Assembly: GCF_003385845.1 (NCBI RefSeq) | Contig: NZ_QRDJ01000006.1 | Span: forward strand, 682,001 to 746,000 | Origin: Kushneria indalinina DSM 14324 | GTDB taxonomy: Bacteria > Pseudomonadota > Gammaproteobacteria > Pseudomonadales > Halomonadaceae | DNA: 64,000 nucleotides | Reading direction: 5' to 3' | Part shown: positions 35,619 to 46,420 of the stretch, one piece after another | Layout: every line of letters begins with the position of its first letter | Numbering within the stretch: position 1 is the stretch's first letter | Position numbers and translations under genes: made by a program | The notes under the pieces: generated by a model | What the model was told of the DNA's origin: nothing | Databases searched by the model: none | The model's input: only the letters and a program-made list of their open reading frames with translations

Positions 35619-37232
35619 TCAATGCCTGAAGTGGCGCATGCCGGTAAAGACCATGGCCATGCCGGCCTCGTCGGCGGCCTTGATGACCTCTTCATCCCGC
35701 ATCGAGCCGCCGGGCTGAATGACGGCCGTAATGCCGGCCGCTGCGGCGTTGTCAATGCCATCACGGAAGGGGAAGAAAGCGTCGGATGCCATGACGCTGC
35801 CTTTCACCTCAAGGTTCGCCTGTTCTGCCTTGATGGCCGCGATGCGGGCGGAGTTGACGCGGCTCATCTGGCCGGCGCCCACGCCCACGGTCTGGCCGTT
35901 GCGCGCATAGACGATGGCATTGGACTTCACAAACTTGGCGACCTTCCAGGCAAACAGCAGATCATCAAGTTCATCACTGGAAGGCGTGCGTTGTGTGACC
36001 GTGCGAAGTTCATCTTCCGTCACCATGCCGCTATCGCGTGACTGCACGAGAAGGCCACCGGTGATCCGCTTGTAGTCAAAGCTTTCAGGGGTGCTTTCAG
36101 GCCAGGCGCCGCATTCCAGCAGGCGCACGTTTTTCTTGTCGGCTACCGTCCGACGCGCCTCGTCGCTGATCGCCGGTGCAATGATGACTTCGACAAACTG
36201 GCGCTCGACGATGGCGGCTGCCGTATCCCCGTCGAGTTCGCGATTGAAGGCAATGATGCCGCCAAAGGCGGATTCGCTGTCGGTGGCAAAGGCGAGCTCG
36301 TAGGCGCTCTTGAGCTGACCGTCACGGCTGATGCCCACGCCGCAGGGGTTGGCATGCTTGACGATGACACAGGCGGGTGCGTCAAGGCTCTTGACGCATT
36401 CAAGCGCAGCATCGGTATCGGCGACGTTGTTGTAGGACAGTTCCTTGCCCTGGAGCTGGACGGCGCTGGCGATACTGCCCGGTGCGGGCTCACGCTCGGT
36501 ATAAAACGCTGCCTGCTGGTGCGGGTTTTCGCCGTAGCGCATCTGCTGGCGCTTGTGGAACTGCGTCGACCAGGTGCGGGGCAGGGCGGATGTTGAATCG
36601 TCACCACTTTCGACGATGCCGCCCAGATAGCTGGCAATGGCGGCGTCATAGCCTGCCGTATGCTCAAAGGCCTTGACCGCCAGGTCAAAGCGCAGGGTGG
36701 TGTCGGTACCCTGATTGGCGCTTTCCAGAGAGTCGAGTACGCGCGCATAGTCGCTCGGGTCTACCACGATGGTGGTGTAGGCGTGATTCTTGGCGCAGGC
36801 ACGCACCATGGTGGGGCCGCCGATATCGATGTTCTCGATGGCGCGCTCGAGCGTGCAGTCCGGTTCGGCCACGGTTTCCGCGAAGGGATAGAGATTGACC
36901 ACCACCATGTCGATGGGGGCAATGTCATGCTCGGCCATGACGTCATCGTCCTGGCCGCGACGGCCCAGAATGCCGCCGTGAATGCGTGGATGAAGCGTCT
37001 TGACCCGGCCATCCATGATTTCCGGGAACCCCGTATGCTCGGAGACCTCGGTGACGGCGATGCCCTGCTCATTCAAGAGGCGCCATGTGCCGCCGGTCGA
37101 AAGAAGCTCTACGCCAAGAGCGGTTAGGCGGCGGGCGAAGTCCACGATGCCGTCCTTGTTGGAGACACTGATCAGTGCACGGCGGATCGGCTGGCAGGCG
37201 TGGGACATTGCAGTCTCGTCTTGATGAGTCAT
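35619..37232 (-). CDS. purH: Bifunctional AICAR transformylase/IMP cyclohydrolase
   Basis: Up to 537 residues, catalysing the last two steps of IMP synthesis. Seen: the MGS-like IMPCH domain ([40 protein letters not shown]), then the AICARFT domain with [13 protein letters not shown], the active-site KHANPCGV segment and [16 protein letters not shown] near the end. The start may be ATG 37232 or the internal ATG 37208 ([11 protein letters not shown]); the sequence does not decide between them. It lies 53 bp or more after fis and belongs to the prmA-dusB-fis-purH strand group. purD does not follow here. Confidence 0.96.
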   Translation of the reverse strand: MTHQDETAMSHACQPIRRALISVSNKDGIVDFARRLTALGVELLSTGGTWRLLNEQGIAVTEVSEHTGFPEIMDGRVKTLHPRIHGGILGRRGQDDDVMAEHDIAPIDMVVVNLYPFAETVAEPDCTLERAIENIDIGGPTMVRACAKNHAYTTIVVDPSDYARVLDSLESANQGTDTTLRFDLAVKAFEHTAGYDAAIASYLGGIVESGDDSTSALPRTWSTQFHKRQQMRYGENPHQQAAFYTEREPAPGSIASAVQLQGKELSYNNVADTDAALECVKSLDAPACVIVKHANPCGVGISRDGQLKSAYELAFATDSESAFGGIIAFNRELDGDTAAAIVERQFVEVIIAPAISDEARRTVADKKNVRLLECGAWPESTPESFDYKRITGGLLVQSRDSGMVTEDELRTVTQRTPSSDELDDLLFAWKVAKFVKSNAIVYARNGQTVGVGAGQMSRVNSARIAAIKAEQANLEVKGSVMASDAFFPFRDGIDNAAAAGITAVIQPGGSMRDEEVIKAADEAGMAMVFTGMRHFRH

Positions 37233-37284
37233 GAGGTTTCCGTGGCAGGCAGTAAACGTGTCATGCGCGAGCAGCGCATCAGGC

Positions 37285-37581
37285 TCAGATCAGATCGTAC
37301 TGTTTGAGCTTCTTGCGCAGTGTCCCGCGGTTCAGGCCCAGCATCTGTGAGGCCAGGGTCTGGTTGCCGCGGGTATGGGCCATGACCGAACGTAGAAGCG
37401 GGGCTTCCACTTCGGCCATGACCATGTTGTAAAGGTCGGTTACGTTTTCACCATCAAGATGGGAAAAATAAAGCGACATGGCCTGATCAACCGCCTCACG
37501 CAGCGTGCGTGACTGCGACGGATGCTGGTGAAGCTGGATGGGGGTTTCACCCGGGTGATCAGACAGTGGATGACTACTCAT
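37285..37581 (-). CDS. fis: DNA-binding protein Fis
   Basis: A 98-residue nucleoid-associated regulator. Seen: the central dimer helices ([23 protein letters not shown]) and the C-terminal helix-turn-helix [22 protein letters not shown], nearly identical to the Fis consensus. It bends DNA and controls rRNA, tRNA and supercoiling genes. Its ATG overlaps the dusB stop by 4 bp (ATGA), the classic dusB-fis arrangement. Confidence 0.97.
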   Translation of the reverse strand: MSSHPLSDHPGETPIQLHQHPSQSRTLREAVDQAMSLYFSHLDGENVTDLYNMVMAEVEAPLLRSVMAHTRGNQTLASQMLGLNRGTLRKKLKQYDLI

Positions 37582-38591
37582 GCGGCACGCGTTCCATCTA
37601 TAGGGGCGAACGGAGAATTTTCGGCGAAAAGCGCTATCAGGTAGCGCTGCTGTTCGTCACAGCCTTCAAGGGTGTTGAATTCGCGGCGCCAGCGTTCGCC
37701 GTGCTCGGCACCGGCGAGATACCAGCCAATATGCTTGCGTGCGATGCGCACCCCCATATGCTCACCGTACAGGGCATAAAGGGCTTCCAGATGGCGGGTC
37801 ATGACCTCGGCGCGCTCGCTGGCGGTGGGGGGCGTCAGGAAGCTGCCATTTTCAAGATGGTGCTCGATCTCGCGAAAGATCCAGGGGTTGCCCTGAGCGG
37901 CGCGTCCAACCATGACCGCATCGGCGCCGGTATAGTCCAGCACCTGGCGCGCCTTTTCGGGGCCGTCGACATCGCCATTGGCAAACACCGGGATGGCAAG
38001 CTCGGATTTGATCCGGGCGATGGTGTCGTACTCGGCCAGACCCTGGTAGCGCTGCTCGCGGGTGCGACCATGAACGCTGAGTGCTGCAATGCCGGCAGAT
38101 TCCGCCATGCGGGCGATGGTAAGCGCGTTACGGGTCTGATCACACCAGCCGGTGCGGATCTTGAGCGTCACGGGGATATCCACTGCGCTGACCACCCGCT
38201 CCAGAATCTCGGCGACCAGCGCTTCATCGCGCATCAGGGCTGAGCCGGCGGCCTTGTTGCAGACCTTCTTGGCCGGACAGCCCATGTTGATGTCGATGAT
38301 TTCAGCGCCATTGTCGGCATTGACGCGCGCGGCATCTGCCAGCATTGCCGCATCGCCACCGGCAATCTGCACCGAGCGGGGGCCGGGCTCGCCGCTGTGG
38401 TCCAGTCGCAGGCGTGATTTGGGCGTATGCCATAGCCGCTTGTCGGCGGTCACCATCTCGGAGACCACCAGACCAGCGCCCAGCGTTCTGCAGAGCTGGC
38501 GAAAGGGGCGATCGGTAATTCCCGCCATGGGCGCAAGAATAACGCGCCCGGCCAGCCGGTGAGGGCCGATACAGGGCAGTCCGTTAACCAT
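37578..38591 (-). CDS. dusB: tRNA-dihydrouridine synthase B
   Basis: A 337-residue FMN enzyme reducing uridine in the tRNA D loop. Seen: VILAPMAGITDRPFRQLC at the N-terminus, DINMGCPAKKVCNKAAGSALM (catalytic Cys in NMGCP...), VTLKIRTGW, VHGRTREQRYQG and FMN phosphate-site MVGRAAQGNPWIF. The start at ATG 38591 (MVNGLPCIGPHRL) gives the family length; the codons upstream are Ser/Arg-rich and not conserved in kind. It is translationally coupled to fis. Confidence 0.95.
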   Translation of the reverse strand: MVNGLPCIGPHRLAGRVILAPMAGITDRPFRQLCRTLGAGLVVSEMVTADKRLWHTPKSRLRLDHSGEPGPRSVQIAGGDAAMLADAARVNADNGAEIIDINMGCPAKKVCNKAAGSALMRDEALVAEILERVVSAVDIPVTLKIRTGWCDQTRNALTIARMAESAGIAALSVHGRTREQRYQGLAEYDTIARIKSELAIPVFANGDVDGPEKARQVLDYTGADAVMVGRAAQGNPWIFREIEHHLENGSFLTPPTASERAEVMTRHLEALYALYGEHMGVRIARKHIGWYLAGAEHGERWRREFNTLEGCDEQQRYLIALFAENSPFAPIDGTRAA

Positions 38592-38685
38592 TGAAAGCTT
38601 GATCCGGAAAAGGGAGGAACATGATAGCGACCTGAGCGCCGATCTTGAAGGGCCAGGTCGCGTTGCTTCGCCGAAAGAACGGTAC

Positions 38686-39606
38686 TCAGTCGGTGTTGAC
38701 GGGGCGATAGCCTTCGACACAGACCCAGCCCTCGCGCTCACGGGGCTCGTTCATGTAAAGCCCCTGATCCCGATAGGCCTCGAGGATATCGTCTGCCTGG
38801 TGCGACAGAATGCCCGAGAGCGCCAGGCGCCCGCCCGGGGCGACGTGTGCTGCAATCATGGGCGCCAGTGCCACCAGCGGTCCGGCCAGAATATTGGCCA
38901 CGACCACGTCAAAGCGCTCATCGGGTGCCTGCTCGGGCAGGTACAGATCGAAGTCCTGCTCGGCGATTTCGTTGCGCCCGGCGTTGTCCCGGCTGGCCAG
39001 CAGGGCCTGCGGATCAATATCGGTGCCGACGGCATGAGTCGCACCGAGCTTGAGCGCCGCGATGGCCAGAATGCCCGAGCCGCAGCCGATGTCGATCAGA
39101 CGCTTGTGCTCAAGCTCGCCGGCCACGGCCAGCTCATCCAGCCACTGCAGGCACAGCGCTGTGGTTGGGTGAGTGCCGGTGCCAAAGGCAAGGCCCGGGT
39201 CGAGCAGCAGATTGACGGCATCAGGCTCCGGCGCATCGAGCCAGCTCGGCACGATCCACAAACGCTGCCCCATTTTCATGGGCTCAAAGCCGTCCATCCA
39301 TTCGCGACTCCAGTCGCGATCCTCGAGCACTTCGTATTCGATGTCGGGGCAGGGCTCGTCGCCAACTGCCGCAGCCCAGTGTTCGCGCACCCGTGCGATC
39401 ATGTCGCTGACGCCTTCCAGGTCGTCATAAAGACCGGTCAGAACGGTCTGATTCCACAAGGGAGTCGTGCCGCGCTCGGGCTCGAATACCGGGTCATCAA
39501 CGGCGTCTTCAAGCGTGATGGCCTGAGCACCTTCGTTGGTGAGCAGTTCTTCAAGCAGTTCGGCGTGTTCCGGCGCGATGTGCGCCTTGAGTTGAAGCCA
39601 GGCCAT
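38686..39606 (-). CDS. prmA: Ribosomal protein L11 methyltransferase
   Basis: A 306-residue SAM enzyme that trimethylates L11. Seen: the N-terminal substrate-recognition domain (1-~100) and the Rossmann fold with AFGTGTHPTTALCLQWLDE, LIDIGCGSGILAIAALKLGA and VVANILAGPLVALAP. Length and motif order match PrmA. It is the first gene of the prmA-dusB-fis-purH group on the minus strand, about 95 bp ahead of dusB. Confidence 0.96.
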   Translation of the reverse strand: MAWLQLKAHIAPEHAELLEELLTNEGAQAITLEDAVDDPVFEPERGTTPLWNQTVLTGLYDDLEGVSDMIARVREHWAAAVGDEPCPDIEYEVLEDRDWSREWMDGFEPMKMGQRLWIVPSWLDAPEPDAVNLLLDPGLAFGTGTHPTTALCLQWLDELAVAGELEHKRLIDIGCGSGILAIAALKLGATHAVGTDIDPQALLASRDNAGRNEIAEQDFDLYLPEQAPDERFDVVVANILAGPLVALAPMIAAHVAPGGRLALSGILSHQADDILEAYRDQGLYMNEPREREGWVCVEGYRPVNTD

Positions 39607-39659
39607 AAGGCCTCCTGCAAAGCCGGGTGGAGGGCATGGCGGGGATGCCCTGAAAGCAT

Positions 39660-39683
39660 CAGGGGGCGATATGATCGCCCCCT
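39660..39683. repeat. Perfect 11-bp inverted repeat between accC and prmA
   Basis: CAGGGGGCGAT and ATCGCCCCCTG around an ATG-only loop of about 2-3 nt, in the 112-bp gap between the accC stop and the prmA start. Neither strand has a T-run, so it may be a transcript hairpin or a weak terminator. Confidence 0.65.
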
Positions 39684-39718
39684 GACGGGTCCTGTACGAT
39701 AGACGTCAAAAGCAGGTA

Positions 39719-41062
39719 TCAGTGCAGACCCAGCTTCTTTTCCAGATAGTGGATATTGACCCCACCGCGCTGGAACTCGACATCGCGGACCAGATCCTTT
39801 TGCAGATCAATATTGGTCTTGATGCCTTCAACCAGCAGCTCATCCAGCGCATTCTGCATGCGCGTCAGCGCGCTTTCGCGGTGTTCGCCCCAGGTGATAA
39901 GCTTGCCGATCAGCGAGTCGTAATTGGGCGGCACCGTATAGCCGGTATAAAGATGCGAATCCATGCGCACGCCCAGACCACCGGGGGCATGATAGAAAGT
40001 GATCTTGCCGGGCGAGGGCATGAAGGTGCGAGAGTCTTCGGCGTTGATGCGACACTCGAAGGCGTGCCCGTTGGCCACCACATCTTCCTGTCGAATCGAC
40101 AGCGGAATGCCGGAGGCGATCTTGAGCTGCTCCTTGACGATGTCGACACCGGTAACCATTTCTGTGACCGGATGCTCTACCTGAACGCGGGTGTTCATCT
40201 CGATAAAGAAGAACTCGCCGTTTTCGTAGAGAAATTCGAAAGTGCCCGCGCCGCGATAGCCAATCTCGATGCAGGCATCGACACAGGCCTTGAGCACGTT
40301 CGCGCGGGCCTGCTCATCGATATGGGGCGCCGGTGCTTCCTCGAGGACCTTCTGATGGCGGCGCTGCAGCGAGCAGTCGCGATCAAAAAGATGGATGGCA
40401 TTGCCCTGGCCGTCAGCCAGTACCTGTACCTCGACATGGCGAGGACGCTCCAGGTACTTTTCCATGTAGACGACATCGCTGCCGAAGGCGGCGTTGGCTT
40501 CCGATTTGGTGACCGCCACAGCCGAGACCAGCTGTGACTCTTCGCGAACCACACGCATGCCGCGCCCACCGCCACCGGCGGCGGCCTTGATCATGACTGG
40601 AAAGCCGATGCGCCGACCGATTTCCAGTATTTCAGCATCGTCGTCGGGCAGCGGGCCATCAGAGCCCGGAACCGTGGGAACGCCGGCCTTTTTCATGGAC
40701 TCGATGGCCGAGACCTTGTCACCCATCAATCGAATGACATCTGCCGTGGGGCCGACAAACACAAAGCCCGAACGCTCGACCTGTTCGGCGAAGTTGGCGT
40801 TTTCGGAGAGAAAGCCATAGCCCGGATGGATGGCGGTGGCATCCGTTACCTCGGCGGCTGAAATCAGGGCCGGGATATTGAGATACGACGCCGGGGAGGG
40901 CGCAGGGCCAATACAGACGGCTTCATCGGCAAGGCGTACATGGATCAGGTCACGGTCAGCCTTGGAATGGACAGCCACCGTCTTGATACCGAGTTCCTTG
41001 CAGGCGCGCAGTATGCGTAGTGCGATTTCGCCGCGATTGGCGATCAGTACCTTTTCCAGCAT
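39719..41062 (-). CDS. accC: Biotin carboxylase subunit of acetyl-CoA carboxylase
   Basis: A 447-residue ATP-grasp enzyme that carboxylates biotin on AccB, feeding malonyl-CoA to fatty acid synthesis. Seen: [20 protein letters not shown], the glycine-rich loop [31 protein letters not shown], the [20 protein letters not shown] block and [18 protein letters not shown]. The ATG at 41062 is standard; it starts 13 bp after the accB stop, so accBC is an operon. Confidence 0.98.
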   Translation of the reverse strand: MLEKVLIANRGEIALRILRACKELGIKTVAVHSKADRDLIHVRLADEAVCIGPAPSPASYLNIPALISAAEVTDATAIHPGYGFLSENANFAEQVERSGFVFVGPTADVIRLMGDKVSAIESMKKAGVPTVPGSDGPLPDDDAEILEIGRRIGFPVMIKAAAGGGGRGMRVVREESQLVSAVAVTKSEANAAFGSDVVYMEKYLERPRHVEVQVLADGQGNAIHLFDRDCSLQRRHQKVLEEAPAPHIDEQARANVLKACVDACIEIGYRGAGTFEFLYENGEFFFIEMNTRVQVEHPVTEMVTGVDIVKEQLKIASGIPLSIRQEDVVANGHAFECRINAEDSRTFMPSPGKITFYHAPGGLGVRMDSHLYTGYTVPPNYDSLIGKLITWGEHRESALTRMQNALDELLVEGIKTNIDLQKDLVRDVEFQRGGVNIHYLEKKLGLH

Positions 41063-41075
41063 GCTGAAAATCCTG

Positions 41076-41549
41076 TCAGGCAATGATGATCATGGGCTGG
41101 TCAAACTCGACCGGCTCGCCATCTTCAACAAGGATCGTATCAATCACGCCATCCTTGTCCGCTTCGATCTGGTTCATCATCTTCATGGCTTCAACGATGC
41201 AGATGGTGTCACCCTTTTTGACGCTCTGGCCGACTTCTACGAACGACTTGGCGCCGGGCGCCGGGGCGCGATAGAAGGTGCCGACCATGGGAGAGAGCAC
41301 CTGATGGCCGCTGGGCATGGCCGGCGCGGCTTCTTCGGCCGCGGGTGCGCCGCCACCGGTGCCCTGCTGCGGCTGTGCCTGGGTCTGAGGGTAATAGCCC
41401 ATCGGTGCCTGCGGCATCATCATCTGACCCTGCTGACCGGGCAGATTGCGGCTAATACGGACGGACTCCTCGCCTTCCTGAATCTCGATTTCGCTGATGT
41501 TGGATTCTTCCAGCAGCTCGATGAGCTTCTTGACCTTGCGAATGTCCAT
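41076..41549 (-). CDS. accB: Biotin carboxyl carrier protein (AccB)
   Basis: A 157-residue protein with an N-terminal [20 protein letters not shown] helix, a Pro/Gln/Ala-rich linker (about 50-90, [20 protein letters not shown]) and a biotinyl domain with the biotinylated Lys in [13 protein letters not shown]. It carries biotin between AccC and the carboxyltransferase AccAD. The aroQ gene that often precedes accB is absent; dsbD lies about 230 bp upstream on the same strand. Confidence 0.97.
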   Translation of the reverse strand: MDIRKVKKLIELLEESNISEIEIQEGEESVRISRNLPGQQGQMMMPQAPMGYYPQTQAQPQQGTGGGAPAAEEAAPAMPSGHQVLSPMVGTFYRAPAPGAKSFVEVGQSVKKGDTICIVEAMKMMNQIEADKDGVIDTILVEDGEPVEFDQPMIIIA

Positions 41550-41779
41550 GACAATACCTGTTGATCGATCGTGCCTTGCCTGGAACAGGGCACGGGAAAG
41601 TAAACTCTGTTGTCAGGCAGTGAACGTGCCCTCGAACACCTCATGGTTAACCTGCAGGTCAACCGGCAAGATAGCGACATGATCTCAGACGATCACGCCG
41701 CCGCAAATGTGTCGGGGGAGTTTGCCGAAAAAAGCGAACGGTGTCCAGAAAGTCACTGAATGATACCGACGAAACCCGG

Positions 41780-43705
41780 TCAGGCATTTTTAGCAACATG
41801 CTTGAGCAGATCGCGCATTTGCGGGCGTCCGATTTCGCCCTGGGTGCGTAGCGAGCGCATCTCCTGGCCATCGCTGAAAAAAAGCAGTGCCGGGGGGCCG
41901 AAAAGGTTATAGCGCTTGAGCAGCGCCCGTGCTTCCGGATCATTATCCGTGACATCGAGGCGAATCAGTACAAGATCCTGGAGCTGTTCGCGGATGTCGG
42001 GGTCGCTCAGGACGTCTCGCTCAAAGCGGCGGCAACTGATGCACCAGTCGGCGTAGACATCGATCATGACGGGTCTTTCGGCATTGTCGACCAGACGATC
42101 GAGCGCCTGGCGACTTGTTACCGTGGTCATGTCGAGCGAGGTGTTACTGCGATCCGTTGACGCCGCACCGCCATTGGCCAGCGGCGCCCACGGATCATCA
42201 TGGCCCATGGCAGAACCGATCAGGCACAAAACGCCCCAGAGTAGTACGATCAGGGCGAGCGCCTGGCGCAGGCGCGACCATAGCGACTGCCCGGACCGCG
42301 ACAGGGCGCCCATCCCCATGCCGACCAGTACGGCAAGGCCACCCCACAGCGCCAGTGACAGCGCGGGCGGCAGTAGACGCTCCAGCAGCCACAGGGCAAC
42401 GCCTGCCAGCGCCACGGCAAAGAAGCTGCGTACGCCCTCCATCCAGGGGCCGCTGCGCGGTAACCAGCCGGCGCCGAGTGTGGCGACCAGTATCAGGGGA
42501 ATGCCCATGCCCACGCCCAGGGCCAGAAGCGCAAGCATGCCGACCACAGGGTTGGAGCCTGCCGAAAGGTAGACCAGTACGCCTGCCAGTGGCGCGGAGA
42601 TGCAGGGAGAGACAATCAGGGTCGAGAGCGCGCCGGCCAGTGCCGCCCCCGGCAGCCCGGCGCGGCGCAGCCGGTCCTGCCAGGCGTTGATGCGCTGCTG
42701 AAAACGTGCCCCGGGAGAGAACTGCCAGACATCCAGCAGCCACAGGGCAAATACCAGAAACAGAGCGGCAAAGGGGATCAGTACCCAGGGCGACTGCAGC
42801 CGCGCCTGGAGGTTGAGGCTCGCACCAAACAGCCCCATCAGGGTGCCAAGCGCCGCATAGGTCAATGACATGCCGGCCACATAGGCAGATGACAGCGCCA
42901 GCGCGCGGGGTTTGTCCGCATTCTGGCCCACCACCAGGGTGGTCACGATGGGCAGCATGGGCAGCACGCAGGGCGTGAAGGCAAGCCCTAGCCCTGCCAG
43001 CAGGAAAACGCCCATCATGACCAGCAGGCTGGACTGGCCGGGCAGGGCGGAAGTGTCGCTATCGCGCGGTTGATCCGTGTCCTGGGTTTTCCCGTCCTGT
43101 GCCTTTGCGACAGGGGCAGGGTCGCCCGGCATTTGCGCGTCGATAAAGCGCTCGGGCGTGGTGCCGGGAGCAGCCTGAAGACGGCGCGTTTCGGGAGAGT
43201 AGCAAAGCCCCGCCTCGGCACACCCCTGGAAATCGACGCGAATCGGTATCGAGGCGTCATCGGACACCGACCCCTTCAGTGTTGCCGTAATGACCAGCGG
43301 GTGATGAAAGACTTCCACGTCGCCCAGAAATTCATCGTGAATGGCTTCACCGCGGGGTATCTCGACGGATTCAAGCGCAATGTCCTCGCGCTCGATGTGA
43401 AGTTCAAACCGGTGACGATAGAGATAGTAGGCATCGGCACTGGCAAATCCCACCTTGATCGTATTGCCTTCGCGCCACGCTCTGTAGGTAAATGCCTGAT
43501 CGACGGGCAGGAAGTCGCCGTTGCCGGTGGTGTCTGCAGAGGACGTCTGCCATGGCATTTCAGCCGTACTGCTGCCTTCTACGCGGCTGGAACCCTCGAC
43601 GGCAGCATTATCGTCAGAGGTGGAAAAGAAATTGCTGGCAGGCGCTGCGCCTGACAGCACGATCCCCAGCAGGGTGACCATTAAAAAAAACAGGGCGCGC
43701 GACAT
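41780..43705 (-). CDS. dsbD: Thiol:disulfide interchange protein DsbD
   Basis: About 640 residues. DsbD carries electrons from cytosolic thioredoxin to periplasmic isomerases and cytochrome assembly proteins. Seen: a signal peptide, an N-terminal immunoglobulin-like domain with the Cys pair (FQGCAEAGLCYSPETRRL), eight-helix core with the two membrane cysteines (FTPCVLPMLPI and SPCISAPLAGV), and a C-terminal thioredoxin domain with WCISC (about residue 555). GGAG lies six bases before the second ATG of the ATGATG pair, so 43705 is preferred over 43708. It is not accompanied by cutA here. Confidence 0.96.
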   Translation of the reverse strand: MSRALFFLMVTLLGIVLSGAAPASNFFSTSDDNAAVEGSSRVEGSSTAEMPWQTSSADTTGNGDFLPVDQAFTYRAWREGNTIKVGFASADAYYLYRHRFELHIEREDIALESVEIPRGEAIHDEFLGDVEVFHHPLVITATLKGSVSDDASIPIRVDFQGCAEAGLCYSPETRRLQAAPGTTPERFIDAQMPGDPAPVAKAQDGKTQDTDQPRDSDTSALPGQSSLLVMMGVFLLAGLGLAFTPCVLPMLPIVTTLVVGQNADKPRALALSSAYVAGMSLTYAALGTLMGLFGASLNLQARLQSPWVLIPFAALFLVFALWLLDVWQFSPGARFQQRINAWQDRLRRAGLPGAALAGALSTLIVSPCISAPLAGVLVYLSAGSNPVVGMLALLALGVGMGIPLILVATLGAGWLPRSGPWMEGVRSFFAVALAGVALWLLERLLPPALSLALWGGLAVLVGMGMGALSRSGQSLWSRLRQALALIVLLWGVLCLIGSAMGHDDPWAPLANGGAASTDRSNTSLDMTTVTSRQALDRLVDNAERPVMIDVYADWCISCRRFERDVLSDPDIREQLQDLVLIRLDVTDNDPEARALLKRYNLFGPPALLFFSDGQEMRSLRTQGEIGRPQMRDLLKHVAKNA

Positions 43706-43766
43706 CATGAACTCCGCAGCGCTGGCATTTTAAAATGCCGAGAGTGAAGGTAAGGAGTGCCTGAAT

Positions 43767-43800
43767 AAAACATGTCGCGGCGCAACGGCGCCGCGACATG
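43767..43800 (-). terminator. Intrinsic terminator of ppa
   Basis: Perfect 13-bp stem CATGTCGCGGCGC with its complement, AACG/CGTT loop, followed on the minus strand by TTTTATT. It lies about 75 bp beyond the ppa stop, before dsbD. Confidence 0.85.
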
Positions 43801-43876
43801 CTGGTATGAAGACATTTTTTCAGCGAAGGGGTTCGCCGATCAGTGCTTCGAGGGCCACGCGATCATGGATTGATGA

Positions 43877-44413
43877 TCAGTGACTGTCCTTCTGGAAGGC
43901 ATCGATCGATTTTTCGATGGCCTTGATGGCAGCGGCCTTGTCGCCCCAGGTGTCGATCTTGACCCACTTGCCCTTTTCGAGATCCTTGTAGTTCTCGAAA
44001 AAGTGCGCAATCTGCTGACGCAGCAGTTCGGGCAGATCAGTGACTTCCTCGACATCGTCATAGGCCGCGGACAGCTTCTGGTGAGGGACGCAGATCAGCT
44101 TGGCATCTTCGCCGGCTTCATCGGTCATGTGCAGGATGCCCACGGGGCGGGCGCGAATGACACAGCCGGGCTGTACCGGGTAGGGCGTCACGACCAGCGC
44201 GTCCAGCGGGTCACCGTCATCGGCCAGCGTGTTGGGGATGAACCCGTAGTTGGCCGGATAGAACATCGGGGTCGGCATGAAACGATCGACCAGCAGCGCG
44301 TCGAGATCCTTGTCGATTTCATACTTGATCGGCGTATGGTTGGCAGGAATCTCAATCGCCACGAACAGATCGTGGGGAACATCCTTGCCGGCGGGGATCT
44401 TGTCGAAACTCAT
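43877..44413 (-). CDS. ppa: Inorganic pyrophosphatase, family I
   Basis: A 178-residue cytosolic Mg-dependent enzyme (E. coli Ppa: 176) that hydrolyses PPi. Seen: the start [47 protein letters not shown] with the metal-binding DGDPLD signature, and KLICVPHQK. The ATG at 44413 has AAGGAC upstream; codons before it are not related. A PPi-dependent phosphofructokinase gene lies about 3 kb away on the same strand. Confidence 0.97.
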   Translation of the reverse strand: MSFDKIPAGKDVPHDLFVAIEIPANHTPIKYEIDKDLDALLVDRFMPTPMFYPANYGFIPNTLADDGDPLDALVVTPYPVQPGCVIRARPVGILHMTDEAGEDAKLICVPHQKLSAAYDDVEEVTDLPELLRQQIAHFFENYKDLEKGKWVKIDTWGDKAAAIKAIEKSIDAFQKDSH

Positions 44414-44569
44414 CGATCGAGTCCTTGCGTTTGCGGGTTGAAAATTCGAGAGTGAAAATCGTGGGAAATTATACGAACCAGGCAGGACGATTACCAATTC
44501 GGTCGAGCGGCAGCTCCCGATCCGCACAATACGATAAATCCGTTGTCTCGTAAAAAGGATGCCAGTGAC

Positions 44570-46324
44570 GTGCAAAGTGGCCTGTCATTAAGTTTCGGAC
44601 ACGCGTTCGTGGCGCCCGATCAACGCCGTCATCGCTCCTCGATGTCGGTCCAGGTGCCCGATAACGCTCGTCAGCTCGAGATCAAGGGTGCCTGCGCGAT
44701 CATCGCGGATTCTACCTGGCGCAATGCGATTGCGCGCCAGGCCGGCGACATTTCGGTACGTGGCTTTCTGGCTGATTACTATTCCACGCCTGACCACTGG
44801 GACATCAAGACCTCGGCCACCAGAGTGCTGCGCGCGCTCAACGGCTGGTGCTACAGCCAGAGCCGCTACGTCCAGGGCGGCAGCTATATCAGCTCGCTGT
44901 CGGCCATTATCTTTCGTGGCCGGGAAAGTTACCTGTTTCATATGGGCGATACGCTGGTCTTTCGCCTGCGCGGCGCCGAGTTTGAGCAGCTTTCGCGCGA
45001 TCATGTCACGGACCTGGGCGGCTATCGCTATCCCTCCCGCGCGCTGGGCATGGACAACAACATCGATATCGATCACATGAGTCTGCCGCTCAAGACAGGC
45101 GATGTGTTTTTGTTTACCTCCCAGGCTGTGCGCGGCACGCTCACACCCACGGACTACGTGCACGCCATCCGACAGCAGGATAACGACCTTGATGCAGCCT
45201 GCGAGCGTCTGGCCGGCATGGCGCGTGAGCGTGCCGGTGCACGGGGTTACGGCGCTGAAGCCTTCTGCTTTCAGCTGGTTCGTGTCGACACGCTTCCAGA
45301 TGAAGATATGGGGCCGCCGGTTCAGTTTCCCGGGCAGTTGCCGATCCCGGCCGAGCTTGAGGCGGGGGATCGCATTGACGGATTTCTGATCGAGTCGATC
45401 ATCTCCAGAACGGCACGAGCTCATGTTTACGGGGTCAGGGATGAAACCTCGCTGCGGCGGATGGCGATGAAGGTCCCCAGTCCCGCGATGTCGTCCAGAA
45501 ATCCCTATCTGGAGCATTTCCTGTTGCAGCAGTGGATCGGCGAACGAGTACGCTCCCCCTTTGTGGTGCGCATCGTGGCGCCCCCGCGTCCCCGGCGACA
45601 TCTCTATTATCTGATGCGTCCCATCGAGGGACAGCCGCTGGATCACTGGCTGGCACAGCATCCCGACGCCGGTCTCGAACAGCGCCTCGACATTGCGCGC
45701 CAGCTCGCGCGTGCCGTGCATGCGCTACATCGGCGCGACATTCTTCATCAGGCCATTCGTCCTGAAAACATCATGATTGATGAACATGAGCAGGTGGTCC
45801 TGATCGATTTTGGCGCCTGCGCGCGCCGGCTGGATGACGACAACAACGCGGCGCTGGCCCTGGCACGGGATGGTAGGCTTGGGATGCACAGTGCGCCGGA
45901 GTACGCCCTCGGGCTGGGCGTCAGTCGTCGTAGTGACCAGTATTCGCTGGCCTCGACCATCTACTGGTTGCTCACTGGGGCCATGCCCTACGACATTGCA
46001 CCTGATACGCTTGAAAGTGAACAGGCGCTGTCAGGGATGACCTACCGTCGCGCCCGCGAGATCAATGCTCAGATACCGACATCCATCGATGATGCGCTGG
46101 CGCGTGCCCTGTCCCCACGTCGAGCGCTTCGTTTCAGGCGCCTGTCCGAGATGATCCAAACGCTTCGTCACGGCGCAGCGCTTGATGACGATGATGACGA
46201 CGAAGCCTCTTCATCGGGTGAAAAAACGCTGGATGCCTCATCGCGTCAGAAGGCGCTTCGTCTATGGCAGGGCATTGCGGCGGCCCTGCTGCTGATTCTG
46301 GTGGCCGTCATGCTGATCCAGTAG
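44570..46324 (+). CDS. PP2C phosphatase/Ser-Thr kinase fusion, both domains apparently degenerate
   Basis: About 584 residues: an N-terminal PP2C-like domain (~1-240), a kinase domain (~270-540) and one C-terminal membrane helix (~566-583). The start is GTG 44570 with AAGGA upstream; a TTG at 44543 is the alternative. The layout is that of the bifunctional phosphatase/kinases found near nitrate transporters. Compared with that family, PP2C residues are altered: DGVS reads DSTW (47-50), SDG reads SQA (184-186), and QDN reads GAEA (228-231), while GD (126-127) remains. In the kinase the Lys (301) and DFG (413-415) remain, but the catalytic HxD loop reads HQAIRPEN, with Asp changed to Ala and Lys to Arg. 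Probably a membrane-anchored scaffold or regulator rather than an enzyme (inference). Confidence 0.85.
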   Translation: MQSGLSLSFGHAFVAPDQRRHRSSMSVQVPDNARQLEIKGACAIIADSTWRNAIARQAGDISVRGFLADYYSTPDHWDIKTSATRVLRALNGWCYSQSRYVQGGSYISSLSAIIFRGRESYLFHMGDTLVFRLRGAEFEQLSRDHVTDLGGYRYPSRALGMDNNIDIDHMSLPLKTGDVFLFTSQAVRGTLTPTDYVHAIRQQDNDLDAACERLAGMARERAGARGYGAEAFCFQLVRVDTLPDEDMGPPVQFPGQLPIPAELEAGDRIDGFLIESIISRTARAHVYGVRDETSLRRMAMKVPSPAMSSRNPYLEHFLLQQWIGERVRSPFVVRIVAPPRPRRHLYYLMRPIEGQPLDHWLAQHPDAGLEQRLDIARQLARAVHALHRRDILHQAIRPENIMIDEHEQVVLIDFGACARRLDDDNNAALALARDGRLGMHSAPEYALGLGVSRRSDQYSLASTIYWLLTGAMPYDIAPDTLESEQALSGMTYRRAREINAQIPTSIDDALARALSPRRALRFRRLSEMIQTLRHGAALDDDDDDEASSSGEKTLDASSRQKALRLWQGIAAALLLILVAVMLIQ

Positions 46325-46345
46325 GACGCTCCGGATCGATACGTT

Positions 46346-46382
46346 AAAAACCCCGGCCACGCAATGTGGCCGGGGTTTTTTT
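46346..46382. terminator. Bidirectional intrinsic terminator
   Basis: 15-bp stem AAAAACCCCGGCCAC/GTGGCCGGGGTTTTT with a GCAAT loop, A-run and T-run, between the converging PP2C/kinase gene and pfp. Confidence 0.92.
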
Positions 46383-46420
46383 GATCTCGGCATTCAGGCC
46401 GAAGGGTCGGTTGCTCGTGA

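Noticed and set aside
38599-39702. Long + strand frame opposite prmA
   Set aside because: It is the antisense of prmA, whose protein has complete PrmA motifs.
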